From NCBI GenBank assembly GCA_963575745.1, contig CAUYUJ010004758.1:124001-188000 (forward strand): 64,000 nucleotides of DNA. Reading direction: 5' to 3'. The notes below the pieces were generated by a model. It had not been told where the DNA came from, did not search any database, and was given only the letters and a program-made list of their open reading frames with translations. This DNA comes from Prorocentrum cordatum. Its lineage: Eukaryota; Sar; Dinophyceae; Prorocentrales; Prorocentraceae. Both the position numbers and the translations under genes were made by a program. Within the stretch, counting starts at the first letter, position 1, and the number at the start of each line of letters is the position of its first letter. Shown here one piece after another: positions 32,901-42,600 of this stretch.

Positions 32901-33164
32901 CGACAGACACGCTGCCCGAAACCGACAGCCGCTCCCCTGCTAGAGACCCCGAGGGGGCGCCCCCGGAGGGGCATGGGTTAGCCTGATCCCCATCCATGGC
33001 TGCAACCCCCGACCACCAGAAGATAAAACACAATCCGAAGACCCATGGATTCATCCTCCCCCCACGTCTGCTTTTGGACCCGGCTCGAAAAAAACCCGGA
33101 GAAGGGGAGGAGAGGGGACCGTTTCCCGCCGACCGCCCGTCCCGGGAGGGGATCCCGGGCTCAC
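27000..33164 (-). mobile_element. Non-LTR (LINE-type) retrotransposon insertion, approximate limits
   Basis: The protein-coding part is 33054-27613. The 5' limit must lie within 33164-33054 if the splice donor at 33164 belongs to the host. The 3' limit is not defined: there is no clear poly-A tail, and a GTCGTC-type simple repeat at 27195-27285 may be the tail or the insertion edge. No ORF1 was found upstream. Confidence 0.55.
27613..33054 (-). CDS. Non-LTR retrotransposon ORF2: EEP endonuclease, reverse transcriptase, RNase H
   Basis: One uninterrupted frame of 1813 residues from ATG 33054 (the frame extends to a GTG at 33180, unlikely as a eukaryotic start). It opens MNPWVFGLCFIFWW, hydrophobic, then Ser/Pro-rich sequence and an Arg/Lys block. 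The EEP endonuclease spans about 200-490: GTWNTRK, GGDWNSE (D355, N357), LDHIMV (D423) and TDHEPV (D482, H483). The RT has FDIEKAYPRV (D873), GDPSSPPLFNVY and FADD (D1012, D1013). C2H2-like fingers (KCPVCPKQF...H) follow. RNase H keeps all four acids: TDGSG D1426, TAELSA E1482, YDSEYA D1510, ELADRA D1565. Three Cys/His motifs and a Pro/Ala-rich, Arg-rich tail end it. All catalytic residues are present, so it could encode an active enzyme. It is longer than typical ORF2 proteins because of its termini. Confidence 0.93.
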   Translation of the reverse strand: MNPWVFGLCFIFWWSGVAAMDGDQANPCPSGGAPSGSLAGERLSVSGSVSVASVSVQPSPESFWEPLGGGTPHTPPPLSGSRGGWVPGPSSAARGMGDPGDATGPGDPAEGTLGEAAVSSGGGSGHGQEGWLPPLSTDSLGLSGHHARKARGRAQRCERRRLAREARRKQRRKRKRSLALHRLSILRRHKRPRVQTLLGGTWNTRKLGAFGGVGDPEMKIQCILTLMVVRGWSYGLLSDVSFTHNGVREYLCKGHRWTLIVRGRVGIVLNARLARVWREGGAKVVVRGGHERKSTRCVGVLLPRKGYRRGVSLMCVYAPISGSQHAEARERFYDEVRWVEKRCRGANNLLVLGGDWNSEVGRPVDDDERAAIGGQGDPRRTASGKELLAFCQNESLFIASTAFAQRQPGTWLHPRYRSWHQLDHIMVRPRDRSIVRHVHTLHFGLGGGMQGERRAKRRKRRRSDDVWHVREDGVVAWSAYTDHEPVEVGITIKGRWLGSGRVSDNRPAVPNYAAMRGSSPAAKEARAQFGRAVSEMLLAQDTPLGWVELCNIARAAGMQVLGKRQARAQVPWLRGHEEEKAKLDAEIERARAAWALSDDAGAPAALAERRRVARERRRILRSWERAYWTDMGAQASSAARMGDQSELFRLFGELKNRRHDRRDSGVVSTGDIDKEREAWRKHFAQISGTPGAVADRVWQHIPLASTAARWLAEPPTDIELDQSVSKMKTGRQPGADGFVAEALKYGGAAFRGEVYELTRKMWNCAATAADGAEAAAWPQEWREALVIPLWKQKGARKDKNTWRGITLLSVGSKLLARVVASRVSAWSEPWMGEQQSGFRRGRGTDDALQVTRRLVEEAAALQHDEAVIFDFFDIEKAYPRVCRSALWTLMARRGCPEGMIRVCKALRNYTECRVRVLGGVSDSWTPERGLREGDPSSPPLFNVYHDAVMTDYRARRKRAAEAHDRTPGLELTYQVDGRLQKKARNRIQSQKEDHPKDLGFRQAIIGDVGFADDTAIVGFDSEMQVARPLLIETMNDWEERVNRGKTEELRFPRDPRLPYDVRREFETNQLKHIGAIHMETGLRTADTARRASTARLLVQAIAKGWAVGTAHGRGRTSGVDIATRLQVLESCIVGCLLFSCRSRGWNKEEFRKLQRVANYAVRRAFGMDTWIMQEYHVTDADMYAAAQWRTVEDQVARLSLQWLGHVARMPTWRAPKQVLFGFLSCRGGGVEEHSNPHGQIPWLRRCIRRLSIEEMDWFRRAQSRKGWQSAINKAFPVKGRGEERRNQLVAWGPGMALPGADPAPAPGPPPPPPPPPPPPPFGGDPLQEDRIYKCPVCPKQFTAGNQLSCHYDSAHSVRDPSLVTWASHQCTDCKRWFSREALRLHKPQCPAKLELRQALQVHQNYVMGPVRGPCPAPPRGWWIATDGSGKDDSAGWGAVIFRYDGPEGPDRVPDYVLHAPVVTAQWDHRWLGARDETNNTAELSAIGEVMKWLLDEAPDPGGVPVHIRYDSEYAANMAQGIWTPSTNEELAQAVMELTQEVQRTRQITWEHVYGHTGAHDNELADRAADIGRRGFASAQSSRWSAPPPAVCDLHYAETDLCKKCGQRVLTKDIKWHVRRCTATVPVLPEGYTKCRKCDVMILASHRTQHEGKCRGSRLANRTCGKCGKEFPEPPPGELSRPMRNHEVKCKGAPKPPPPAGGPLAPLPLPPLAPPPPPLLPPPPAAPPLFPAPAPVPPPPGAAAGAPGLAPAAGKAKPAAKPPGRLAGAVQRAIVKRRPAAKTGNGGQAPGPARGRGAKAKAGQTAARGRGRGR

Positions 33165-33296
33165 CTGGAGGGCCCTCCACAACGCGTGGGCGTTGTGCAA
33201 GTACTGCGCGACGACCTCGTCATCTACGAACTCGACCTCGTCCGAGCAGTCGACCTGCCACCCCTTCTCAACGATCGATCGCTCGACAGTGCTGCG
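33165..33296 (-). CDS. Exon with consensus splice sites directly upstream of the LINE
   Basis: 44 codons, phase 0 at both ends. GAAGCAG precedes RSTVERSIVEKGWQVDCSD, followed by EVEFVDDEVVAQYLHNAH and ALWRALQ, then CAG|GTGAGC (intron from 33164). The sequence looks like a real acidic-amphipathic protein and differs from the flanking TCC repeats. No family recognised. The LINE start codon lies about 110 bp inside the following intron, so the retroelement appears to have landed just past this donor. Exon 34732-34661 is also phase 0 and could be the first exon of the same gene. Confidence 0.45.
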
Positions 33297-33299
33297 CTG

Positions 33300-33545
33300 C
33301 TTCCCTCTCGTTCCTCTTCCTCATCCTCCCCATCCTCCTCATCCTACGCCTCCTCCTCCTCATCATCCCCCCCCTTCGTTCCGTTTCCTCCGTTTCATCG
33401 TCTTCTTCGATATTCTCCCTCCTCCTCCTCCCCCTCGTTCCTCTTCCTCGTCCTCCCCCGCCTCCTCCTCATCGCGTTAGTATCCTCTGCGCGCCTCTTC
33501 GAACCTTCTCCTCCTCCCTCTTCCTTCTCCTCCTCGTCCGTCACC
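33300..33545. repeat. TCC/CTC tract
   Basis: Imperfect CTCCTC repeat, GAG-rich on the minus strand, occupying the putative intron upstream of the 33.2-kb exon. Confidence 0.85.
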
Positions 33546-33665
33546 CTGCCCTGACGTTGGGTCGATTCCCTCAAATTCGGCCGAAGTTCGATGTCAACTC
33601 CGAATCGGCTCCCCCAAGTTCGGCCACTGGCTGCTCGCCCCGACCCTCTGGTGACCTCTACGCCC

Positions 33666-33940
33666 ATGTCGCGGGGCCTCCTCGGGGCTGTTTTGTGGCC
33701 TCTTTAGGCCTCGTTTGGGCCTCCTGGGTGCCTCTTGAGGGCCTCCTGGGGCCTCTTGGGGGCTCCTTGGGGCCTCCTGGGGCACTCTTCAAGCGGGAGG
33801 GTCGAATTTTGGAGTCGTGGTCCCCCTCTTGGGCGCATCTTGGGGTCGTCTTGGGGCTCTGTGGGGCTGTCTTGGGCGACTCTGGGGCCGTCCTGGGGCC
33901 CTCTTGGACCGTCTTGGGGCGCTCTTGGGGGCTTATTCTT
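33666..33940 (+). repeat. CTTGGGGCC-type repeat
   Basis: Repeated CCTCTTGGGGGCC/CGTCTTGGGG words without unique core, ending where an AT-rich island begins. Confidence 0.75.
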
Positions 33941-34185
33941 AAAAATGATTATAACAAATTAATATTAACATAAATACTATGTATTCTCTCTAATTTTCTC
34001 ACTAATATAATTTATATTCTATTATAAAAAATAAACAAATATTAATCAATATATACTAACAAATCAAAATTTAACAAAATTTATATAGATTGCAACTAAA
34101 TTATTAAAATAGAGATACCATTAAAAAATAAACGGATAAAGACACATATATATCCAAAAAAAATATATAATATTGAGCCGTCGTG
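33941..34185. other. AT-rich island in GC-rich DNA
   Basis: About 245 bp almost entirely of A and T (AATTAATATTAACATAAATA, TTATAAAAAATAAACAAAT), with no open frame of note. It is inserted between two CTTGGGG-type blocks. Composition suggests organelle-derived DNA, an AT-rich transposon remnant or a structural region; the sequence alone does not decide. Confidence 0.8.
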
Positions 34186-34660
34186 GAACGTCGGACAGCC
34201 GAAAAAGCTGGAAGGTCAAAATCGTTCGAAAACCTTCGTAAAATTGACGATCTCGGCCTCTTGATGCGCTCTGGAGAGGCGTCTTGAAGCGTCGTGGAGT
34301 GCCTTGGGGGGCCTCTCGGGCCGTCTTGGGCCTTTCTTGGGCGTCCTGGAGCGGTCTTTCGGCGACTCGGGGCCCGCTTGGGCCGTCTTGGGAGCCTTTG
34401 GAGGCCCTCCTGGATTTTTTTGGACCTCCCCGGCCGCCCCGTCCTCCCATGGGGGGTCGGAGGCGGCGGCCTCCGAGGCTCAGGACGCCCGAAGATTGAC
34501 AAAAACCGCCGTCGTGATTTTTCCAAGACGTCGGAGGTCCAGGTCGTGCTTCCCGCCTCCCCAGACCTCCGACGTCGTAATTTTTGCGACCTCGGGCCCA
34601 GGAATCGATGGGGAAAACGCACATGGGAAGGCAAGAAATGATGGACCCATCATTTCGTAC

Positions 34661-34732
34661 CTGTGCCTTGATCAGTGGGACGGGCTTCGCACCGCCGCAC
34701 ATCACAAGACACGCTCGAGCGGATCCAGCCAT
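34661..34732 (-). CDS. Candidate first exon, 24 codons
   Basis: ATG 34732 in GCCATGGCT opens MAGSARACLVMCGGAKPVPL then IKAQ, followed by CAG|GTACGA at 34660. It is phase 0, compatible with the exon at 33296-33165. The short hydrophobic stretch is not long enough for a confident signal peptide. Function unknown. Confidence 0.35.
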
Positions 34733-34779
34733 GGCGACGTCGGGGACTGCAGAAGGTCGCAAGGACACGGAATCTGAAA

Positions 34780-34935
34780 GGAAGAGAGAGAAAGATAGAG
34801 AGAAAGAGAGGCAGAGAGAGACAGACAGTCAGAGAGCGAAGGAAAGAGAGAGAGAGAGAGAGAGATGGAGAGAGAGAGAGAGAGAGAGAAGAAAAAAAAA
34901 AAAAAAAGAGAGAGAGAGAGGCAGAGAGAGGCAAT
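34780..34935. repeat. GA microsatellite with an A run
   Basis: GAGAGA repeats interrupted by a run of 15 A residues near 34892-34906. Inverse orientation to the CT tracts at 13.7, 15.8 and 22.7 kb. Confidence 0.95.
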
Positions 34936-35019
34936 GGAGTGGAGGCGAGCTTGAGTCAACGAAAGTCGCAGGGAAGGGGGCAGGGGGAAGAAGGCCAGAG
35001 AGCGCTGAAAGATACAAAT

Positions 35020-35765
35020 ACTGGAACCCTCTTGGGATTTTTTGGGGGGCCTCGTCCGGCCGCTCGCTGGGAGTTTGACGTAGCTTCTCGGGAGCCTCTG
35101 AACCTGTCGGGGGCCTCTTGGAAACAGGTTCGAAGCATTTTGGGGGCCGATTTGGGGCTTCTCGGGGCCTCCTTTTGGCCTCTTGGGGGTCTCCTGGGGC
35201 CTCTTGAGGGGCCTCCTTGGGGCCTCCTGGCGGCCTCTTGGGGCGGAAGGCTCGAGCTTGCGGTTCGTGGTCCCCCTCTGGGCCCCCTCTTGGGCCCGTC
35301 TTGGGGCCCTCTTGGGCCATCTTGGGCGCCTCTTGGGCCGTCTTGGGGCCCTCTTGGGCTGTCCTGGGGCCCTCTGGGGAGCTTCTTGGGCCGTCTTGGG
35401 GCGGTCTTGGGCGCCTCTTGGGCCGTCCTGTAACGTCGGAAAGCCCAAAAGACAACTTTGTTGAAAATGTACGTTTTACGAAGGGAATGGGCAATTTTTT
35501 GCGTCTAGGGGCCCTCTTGGGACGCATGTTGGAGGCTTCTTGGGGCCTCTTGGGGGCGTCCTTGGACGTCTAGAGGCCATCTTCAGCATCTCGGAGCCCT
35601 CTTGGAGGCCTCTTGGACGTTTCTTGGGCCGCCTTGGGCGCTTCTTGGGCCGTCTTGTCTGACTGGGGAGGCCTCCGGCAAGCCCCGACGAGCCTCCGGG
35701 CCCCCCGGGGCGCACATTTGTGGTCGAGGTCCCGGCCCCGGGCCCCGGACCCGGTGCGCCGTTAT
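35020..35765 (+). repeat. CTTGGGGCC-type repeat with conserved 3' block, copy 3
   Basis: TCTTGGGGCC words, a core GTCGGAAAGCCCAAAAG with TGTACGTTTTACGAAGGG at 35428-35485, more words, then CACATTTGTGGTCGAGGTC and GGTGCGCCGTTA. It lacks the GAAACCCTGTAAAA block of copies 1 and 2. Confidence 0.75.
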
Positions 35766-35876
35766 ATGTATGTATGTTTGAATTGTTATGTAGTGCTATG
35801 TATGTATGTATTGTTTGTATGTATGTATGTATGTATGTTATGTATTTTTTTTTATTTTGGGTATTTTTTTGTTTTT

Positions 35877-35915
<39 letters not shown>
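35755..35915. repeat. TATG and TA microsatellites
   Basis: GTATGTATG repeats at 35765-35840 and (TA)n at 35880-35913. Confidence 0.95.
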
Positions 35916-35917
<2 letters not shown>

Positions 35918-36079
35918 CCATACGTAAGACATGTAGGATTGTGTACACAGGAGATGGACAATCTATAGAAACATACGCACGTCGTCCAGGGCGCCTCGGA
36001 AGGCGCCTCGGAAAGCGCAGAATTCTCCTCCAAGGCGCGGAATCATGTTCCCGGACCGCCTTCCGGGAACATGACGGGG

Positions 36080-36720
36080 ACGACCTCCTGAGGGCCTCCA
36101 GTGGGCCTCTTGGGGGCCTCTCGGAGGCCTGTTCGGCTCTCCTGGAGGCGTCTTGGGGCGCGTTCAGGGCCATTTTTGAAAGTCATGGGGGCATCTGGGG
36201 GCCTCCGTGGAAGCTCTTTGGGGCCTCTTTGTGGCCTCTTGGGGCCTCGCGGGGCCCTCTTGGGGACCGCTGGGCTCGCTTTGGCAGTCTTGAAGCCCTG
36301 TCGGGGCTCTCCTGGAACCGTCTTGGGCGGCTCCTGGGCCATCTTGGGGCTCTCCTGGGCCGTCTTGGGACGATTTTGGGGGTCTCTTGGGCCGTCTTGG
36401 GTCGGTCTTGGGGGCCTCTTCGGCCGCCTTGGAGCGGTTTTGGGAGACTCTTGGACGGTCTTGGAGCGTCGGAACTCCGAAAAAGCGAGAATGCCAAAAA
36501 CCAACGATTTTGGCTTGTCGGGGCTCTCTTGGGAGGCCTCTTGGGATGCCTTCGGGGCCTCATGGAGCTATCTTGGAACGTCTTCGGGCCTTCCTGGCCA
36601 TTCCTGAGGCTATGTATGCGCGTCTTGGAGCGCTCGCGGGCCGTCTTGGGCGGTTTCGAACTGTTCCTGGCGGTCCCAGGGGCCCTCCGGGACGCTTCGG
36701 ACGCTCCCGGGGGCGCCTTG
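36080..36720 (+). repeat. CTTGGGGCC-type repeat
   Basis: Words as above around a core GTCGGAACTCCGAAAAAGCG at 36467-36486. Confidence 0.7.
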
Positions 36721-36759
36721 CACACGCCATGGAGATGACAGGCACCGCCCCGGGGCCCT

Positions 36760-36915
36760 ACTCCGAACATCCGCAAGGAGCCCAGCCCTGGCACCCGAGG
36801 GCGCCCATGGCTTTCAGGCATGCGGGCGCCATGTTTTCCACGGCGGCTCGATCAGAGTCCAAGAAAACAGGGTGCCCTGGAGTGAAGCTGATGATTTCTT
36901 GGAAGGGGCTCCCCA
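36760..36915 (-). CDS. Exon-like island, unknown function
   Basis: Minus frame: FQEIISFTPGHPVFLDSDRA, then AVENMAPACLKAMGALG and GWAPCGCSE before a stop. Protein-like composition between a repeat and a CTC tract. No defined splice sites. Confidence 0.2.
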
Positions 36916-37591
36916 CTGTAGTCCCCGGTGCCCCCTCCCCCTCCTCCTCCGCTCATTCCTCCTCCTCCTCATCCATCTGCTGCTTCTCCTCCATCCTCCT
37001 CCTGAAGGGCAGGAGGAGGATGGAGGAGGAAGGGGAAAATGAGGAGGAAGAGGCCCCCAACGAGATCCCCCCCCCCCCCCCAGCTTTTTATGAGAAGGAC
37101 TCCATCGCGTCCACCCCTTATTCGCCTCCCCGTCTCCCCCTCCTAACCAGGCTTCCCATCCTCCGTGTTGTTCGCTCCATCCTCCTGTTCCTCCTCCTCC
37201 TCCTCCTCCTCCGCCGGCCCCTCCTTCTCCGCGTCCTCCTCGCCCCCCCCTCGCTGCGAAACCGATCGCGTTCCGGAAGAGCCTTGCCGGAACACGGTCA
37301 GTAGGAGGCGCGAGTCTGCTGGACTCCTGGATCGGCGCGCCACCCTCCCGCTGCGGCCTCCGAGACCGAGTTCGCGAAATCCCATGCAATCGCGGAATCC
37401 CTGGGGCCGTTTTGGCACCCTTGCGGGCTCGCCTGAAACCTGGTGGAACCGTTGGGGGAGTGGCCCTGGAGCTCTGTCGGCGGTGTCTGCAGCCGGAGGC
37501 GCTGGATGCCGCCCTCCTCATCTTCCCCCTCCTCCTCCTCCTCCTCAGCTGCGTCGTGCTCCTCCTCCACGTCGTCCTCCTCGCGCCCCCC

Positions 37592-38264
37592 TCGCCCCGA
37601 CACCGATCGCGTTCCGGGGGAGTCTTGCCGGAACGCGGTCGGCAAGGGCGCCATCCAAAGCACCGCGTTCCCGGAGGGGAGCAGGAGGAGGAGGAGGTGG
37701 GGAGGAGGAGGGGGGGGGGGGGGAGGAGGTGGAGGAGGCGGAGGAGGAGGCGGAGGAGGATAATGCTGATGATGATGATGGTGATGATCTTGATGATGTT
37801 GATGATGATGATGCTGATGCTGATGATGATGATGATGATGATGATGGCGTTGATGATGATGATGATGATGATGGTGACGATGATGATTTTAAGAGGGCGA
37901 GGAAGAGCAGGAGGAGGGAAGTGAGCAACAGGCGGAGCAGGAGGAAGAGGAGGGCGAGGAGGAGGGGGAGGACCAGGAGGGGGAGAAGGAGCAGGAGGTA
38001 GGAGAAGGGAGGAGAGGGAGGAAAGTTGAGAAGGAGTAGGAGGAGGGAAGTGAGGGGCAGGAGGAGGAGAAGGAGGAGGAGGAGGAGGAGAAGCTGCAGC
38101 AGCTGTCCTGGAAACGTCTTGGGGGAAATGCGGCCTGAAATTGGTCGGGAACCTCCTCCTGCTCCTCCTCCTCCTCCTGGTCCTCCTCCTCCTCCTCGCT
38201 CTCCTCTTCCTCCTGCCCCGCCTGTTCCTCATTTCCCTCCTCCTGCTCCTCCTCGCCCTCTTAA

Positions 38265-38295
<31 letters not shown>

Positions 38296-38545
38296 GTCGT
38301 CATCATCATCAGCGTCAGCATCATCCTCATCAACACCATCATCATCACCGTCGCCATCATCATCATCATCACCATCATCAGCATTATCATCATCATCATC
38401 ATCCTCCCCCTCTCTCCCTCCTCCTCCTCCTCCACCTCCCCCTCCTCCTGCCCCCCTCCGGGAACGCGGTGCTTTGGATGGCGCCCTTGCCGACCGCGTT
38501 CCGGCAAGACTCCTCCGGAACGCGATCGGCATCGGGGCGAAGGGG
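37592..38545. repeat. Large inverted repeat at the head of the satellite array
   Basis: The left arm at 37592-37695 is the inverse complement of 38446-38545 (CGATCGCGTTCCGG, CTTGCCGGAACGCGGTCGG, CATCCAAAGCACCGCG). The inner GAT runs (37760-37890) mirror ATC runs (38262-38402). The centre is near 38070, inside GAG/CTC-rich DNA. One satellite unit is therefore flipped relative to all later ones. Confidence 0.85.
38461..38524. other. Double hairpin block of the satellite (example unit)
   Basis: GGAACGCGGT, a spacer, ACCGCGTTCCGG, a 10-nt loop, CCGGAACGCG. The central arm can pair with either neighbour: 10 bp with the left arm or 10 bp with the right arm. The block recurs in every unit of the array with little change, for example near 39090, 39760, 40615 and 41300. 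Confidence 0.75.
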
Positions 38546-38639
38546 GCGCGGGGAGGGCGACGAGGAGGCGGAGCGCGACGCAGGTGGGGAGGAGGAAGGG
38601 GAAGAGGAGGAGGGCAGCATCCAGCAGAGGCCCAGGGCT

Positions 38640-38927
38640 GTTCTGCAGATGGTTCCGCAAGCTGCGCCCTGGAGGGCTCCGGACGCGGAAACCAGGTGAA
38701 AACAAAAGGAAAATGATGCAGAATCGCTGCTCCCGTGAGGGCTTCAGCTCCGTCGGGCACCCCCGCTGGAGCCGTTTTGGGACCCTCTCGGAGCGCTCTG
38801 AGATTGTCCTTGGGCCTATTGGAACCATCTGCAGAACAGCCTTGGGCCTCTTTCAGCAGCCCCTGCGGCCTCCAGAGCCCGGGACGCGGAAACCCTGTGA
38901 AAACACATGGAAAATGAGCCCCGGTAC

Positions 38928-38962
<35 letters not shown>

Positions 38963-39572
38963 GCATCAGCATCATCATCATCAACATCATCATCGTCATC
39001 ATCAGCATTATCCTCCTCCTCCTCCTCCTCCTCCCCCATCTCCCTCCTCCTCCTCCTCCACCTCCTCCCCCTCCTGCCCCCCTCCGGGAACGCGGTGCTT
39101 TGGGCGGCGCCCTTGCCGACCGCGTTCCGGCAAGACTCCTCCGGAACGCGATCGGCCTCGGGGCGAATGATGCAAAATCGCTGCTCAAGTGAAGGCTTCA
39201 GCTCCGTCGGGCACCCCTGCTGGAGCCGTTTTGGGGCCCTCTTGGGGCCCTGTGAGGTTGTCCCGGGGCCAGGTGGAACCTGCGATTGGAACTCATTCCG
39301 CGTAGGCTGCGCCCTCGAGGGCTCCGGACGCGGAAACCTTGTAAAAACACATGGAAAGTGATGCAACATCGCTGCTCAAGTGAGGGCTTCAGCTCCGTCG
39401 GGCACCCCTGCTGGAGCCGTTTTGGGACCCTCTCGGAGCGCTCTGAGATTGTCCTTGGGCCTATTGGAACCATCTGCAGAACAGCCTTGGGCCTCTTTCA
39501 GCAGCCCCTGCGGCCTCCGGAGCCCGGGGCGCGGCAACCCTGTAAACGCACAAGGAAAACGAGCCCCGGTAC

Positions 39573-39609
<37 letters not shown>

Positions 39610-42600
39610 GTCATCATCATCAGCATGAGCATCATCATCATCAACATCATCATCATCAGCATCATCATCAGCATTATCATCATCATCATCATCATCATCA
39701 TCCCCCTCTCCCTCCTCCTCCTCCTCCTCCTCCACCTCCTCCTCCTGCTCCCCTCCGGGGGCGCGGTGCTTTGGATGGCGCGCCTGCCGGCCGCGTTCCG
39801 GCAAGACTCCTCCGGAACGCGATCGGCATCGGGGCGAATGATGCAAAATCGCTGCTCAAGTGAGGGCCTCAGCTCCGTCGGGCACCCCTGCTGGAGCTGT
39901 TTTGGGACCCTCTTGGGGCCCTGCGAGGTTGTCCCGGGGCCAGGTGGAACCTGCGATTGGAACTCATTCCGCGTAGGCTGCGCCCTCGAGGGCTCCGGAC
40001 GCGGAAACCATGTAAAAACATATGGAAAATGATGCAAAATCGCTGCTCCAGTGAGGGCTTCAGCTCCGTCGGGCACCCCTGCTGGAGCCGTATTGGGGCC
40101 CTCTTGGAGCGCTCTGAGATTGTCCTTGGGCCGGGCCGGGTGGAACCTGCGATTGGAACTCATTCCGCGCAGGCTGCGCCCTCGAGGGCTCCAGACGCGG
40201 AACCCCCGTGAAAACGCATGGACAATGACGCAACATCGCTGCTCAAGTGAGGGATTCAGCTCCGTCGGGCACCCCTGCCGGAGCCGTTTTGGGACCCTCT
40301 CGGAGCGCTCTGAGATTGTCCTTGGGCTTATTGGAACCATCTGCAGAACAGCCTCGGGCCTCTTTCAGCAGCCCCTGCGGCCTCCGGAGCCTGGGGCGCG
40401 GAAGCCATGAAAAAAAACAAGGAAAATGAGCCCCGGTACCATCATCATCATCATCATCATCACCAGCATCAGCATCATCACCATCATCATCAACATCATC
40501 ATCCTCATCATCATCATCAACATTATCATCATCATCATCATCATCCTCCTCCTCCTCCCCCTCTCCCTCCTCCTCCTCCTCCTCCACCTGCTTCTCCCCC
40601 TGCCCCCCTCCGGGAACGCGGTGCTTTGGGTGGCGCCCTTGCCGACCGCGTTCCGGCAAGACTCCTCCGGAACGCGATCGGTATCGGGGCGAATGATGCA
40701 AAATCGCTGCTGGTTTAGTGAGGGCTTCAGCTCCGTCGGGCGCCCCTGCTGGAGCCGTTTTGGGACCCTCCTGGGGCCCTGCGAGGTTGTCCTGGGGCCA
40801 GGTGGAACCTGCGATTGGAACTCATTCCGCGCAGGCTGCGCCCTCGAGGGCTCCGGGCGCGGAAACCTTGTAAAAAAAACACAAAGAAAATGATGCCAAA
40901 TCGCCGCTCAAGTGAGGGCTCCAGCTCCGTCGGGCACCCCTGCTGGGGCCATTTTAGGACCCTCTCGGAGCGCTCTGAGATTGTCCTTGGGCCTATTGGA
41001 ACCATATGCAGAACAGCCTTGGGCTCTTTCAGCAGCCCCTGCGGCCTCCGGGGCCCGGGGCGCGGAAACCCTGTAAACATAAAAAGAAAATGAGCCCCGG
41101 CACCATCATCATCATCATCATCAGCATCAGCATCATCATCATCATCAACATCAACATCAACATCATCATCATCATCGCCATCATCATCATCATCATCAGC
41201 ATTATCCTCCTCCTCCTCCTCCTCCTCCTCCTCCTCTCCCTCTCCCTCCTCCTCCTCCTCCTCCTCCACCAGCTCCTCCTCCTGCCCCCCTCCGGGAACG
41301 TGGTGCTTTGGGCGGCGCGCTTACCGACCGCGTTCCGGCAAGACTCCTCCGGAACGCGATCGGCATCGGGGCGAATGATGCAAAATCGCTGCTCAAGTGA
41401 GGGCTTCAGCTCCGTCGGGCGCCCCTGCTGGAGCCGTTTTGGGACCCTCTTGGGGCCCTGTGAGGTTGTCCTGGGGCCAGGTGGAACCTGCGATTGGAAC
41501 TCACTCCGCGTAGGCTGCGCCCTCGAGGGCCCCGGACGCGGAAACCTGGTAAAAACGCATGGAAAATGATGCCAAATCGCTGCTCAAGTGAGGGCTTCAG
41601 CTCCGTCGGGCACCCCCGCTGGAGCCGTTTTGGGACCCTCTTGGAGCGCTCTGAGATTGTCCTTGGGCCGGGCCAGGTGGAACCTGCGATTGGAACTCAT
41701 TCCGCGCGGGCTGCGCCCTCGAGGGCTCCAGACGCGGAACCCCCGTGAAAACGCATGGACAATGATGCAACATCGCTGCTCAAGTGAGGGATTCAGCTCC
41801 GTCGGGCACCCCTGCTGGAGCCGTTTCGGGACCCTCTCGGAGCGCTCTGAGATTGTCCTTGGGATTATTGGAACCATCTGCAGAACAGCCTTGGGCCTCT
41901 TTCAGCAGCCCCTGCGGCCTCCGGAGCCCGGGGCGCGGAAACCCTGAAAAAATACGGGGAAATGAGCCCCGGTACCATCATCATCATCATCATCATCAGC
42001 ATCAGCATCAGCATCATCATCATCATCATCATCATCATCAACATCATCATCATCATCATCATGAGCCTTATCATCATCATCACCATCCTCCTCCTCCTCC
42101 TACTCCTCCTCCTCCCCGTCTCCCTCCTCCTCCTCCTCCTCCTCCTCCACCTCCTCCTCCTCCCGCTCCCCTCCGGGAACGCGGTGCTTTGGGTGGCGCC
42201 CTTGCCGACCGCGTTCCGGCAAGACTCCTCCGGAACGCGATCGGCATCGGGGCGAATGATGCAAAATCGCCGCTCAAGTGAGGGCTTCAGCTCCGTCGGG
42301 CACCCCTGCTGTAGCCGTTTTGGGACCCTCTTGGGGCCGTGTGAGGTTGCCCCGGGGCCAGGTGGGACCTGCGATTGGAACTCGCTCCGCGTAGGCTGCG
42401 CCCTCGAGGGCTCCGGACGCGGAAACCATGTAAAAAGCAGAAGGAAAATGACGCCACATCGATGCTCAAGCGAGGGCTTCAGCTCCGTCGGGCACCCCTG
42501 ATGGAGCCGTTTTGGGACCCTCTTGGAGCGTTCTGAGATTGTCCTTGGGCCGATTGGAACCATCTGCAGAACTGCCTTGGGCCTCTTCCAGCAGCCTTTG

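Noticed and set aside
33054-33180. Extension of the LINE ORF to 33180
   Set aside because: The codon at 33180 is GTG and overlaps the splice donor of a convincing exon; ATG 33054 is the first eukaryotic start.
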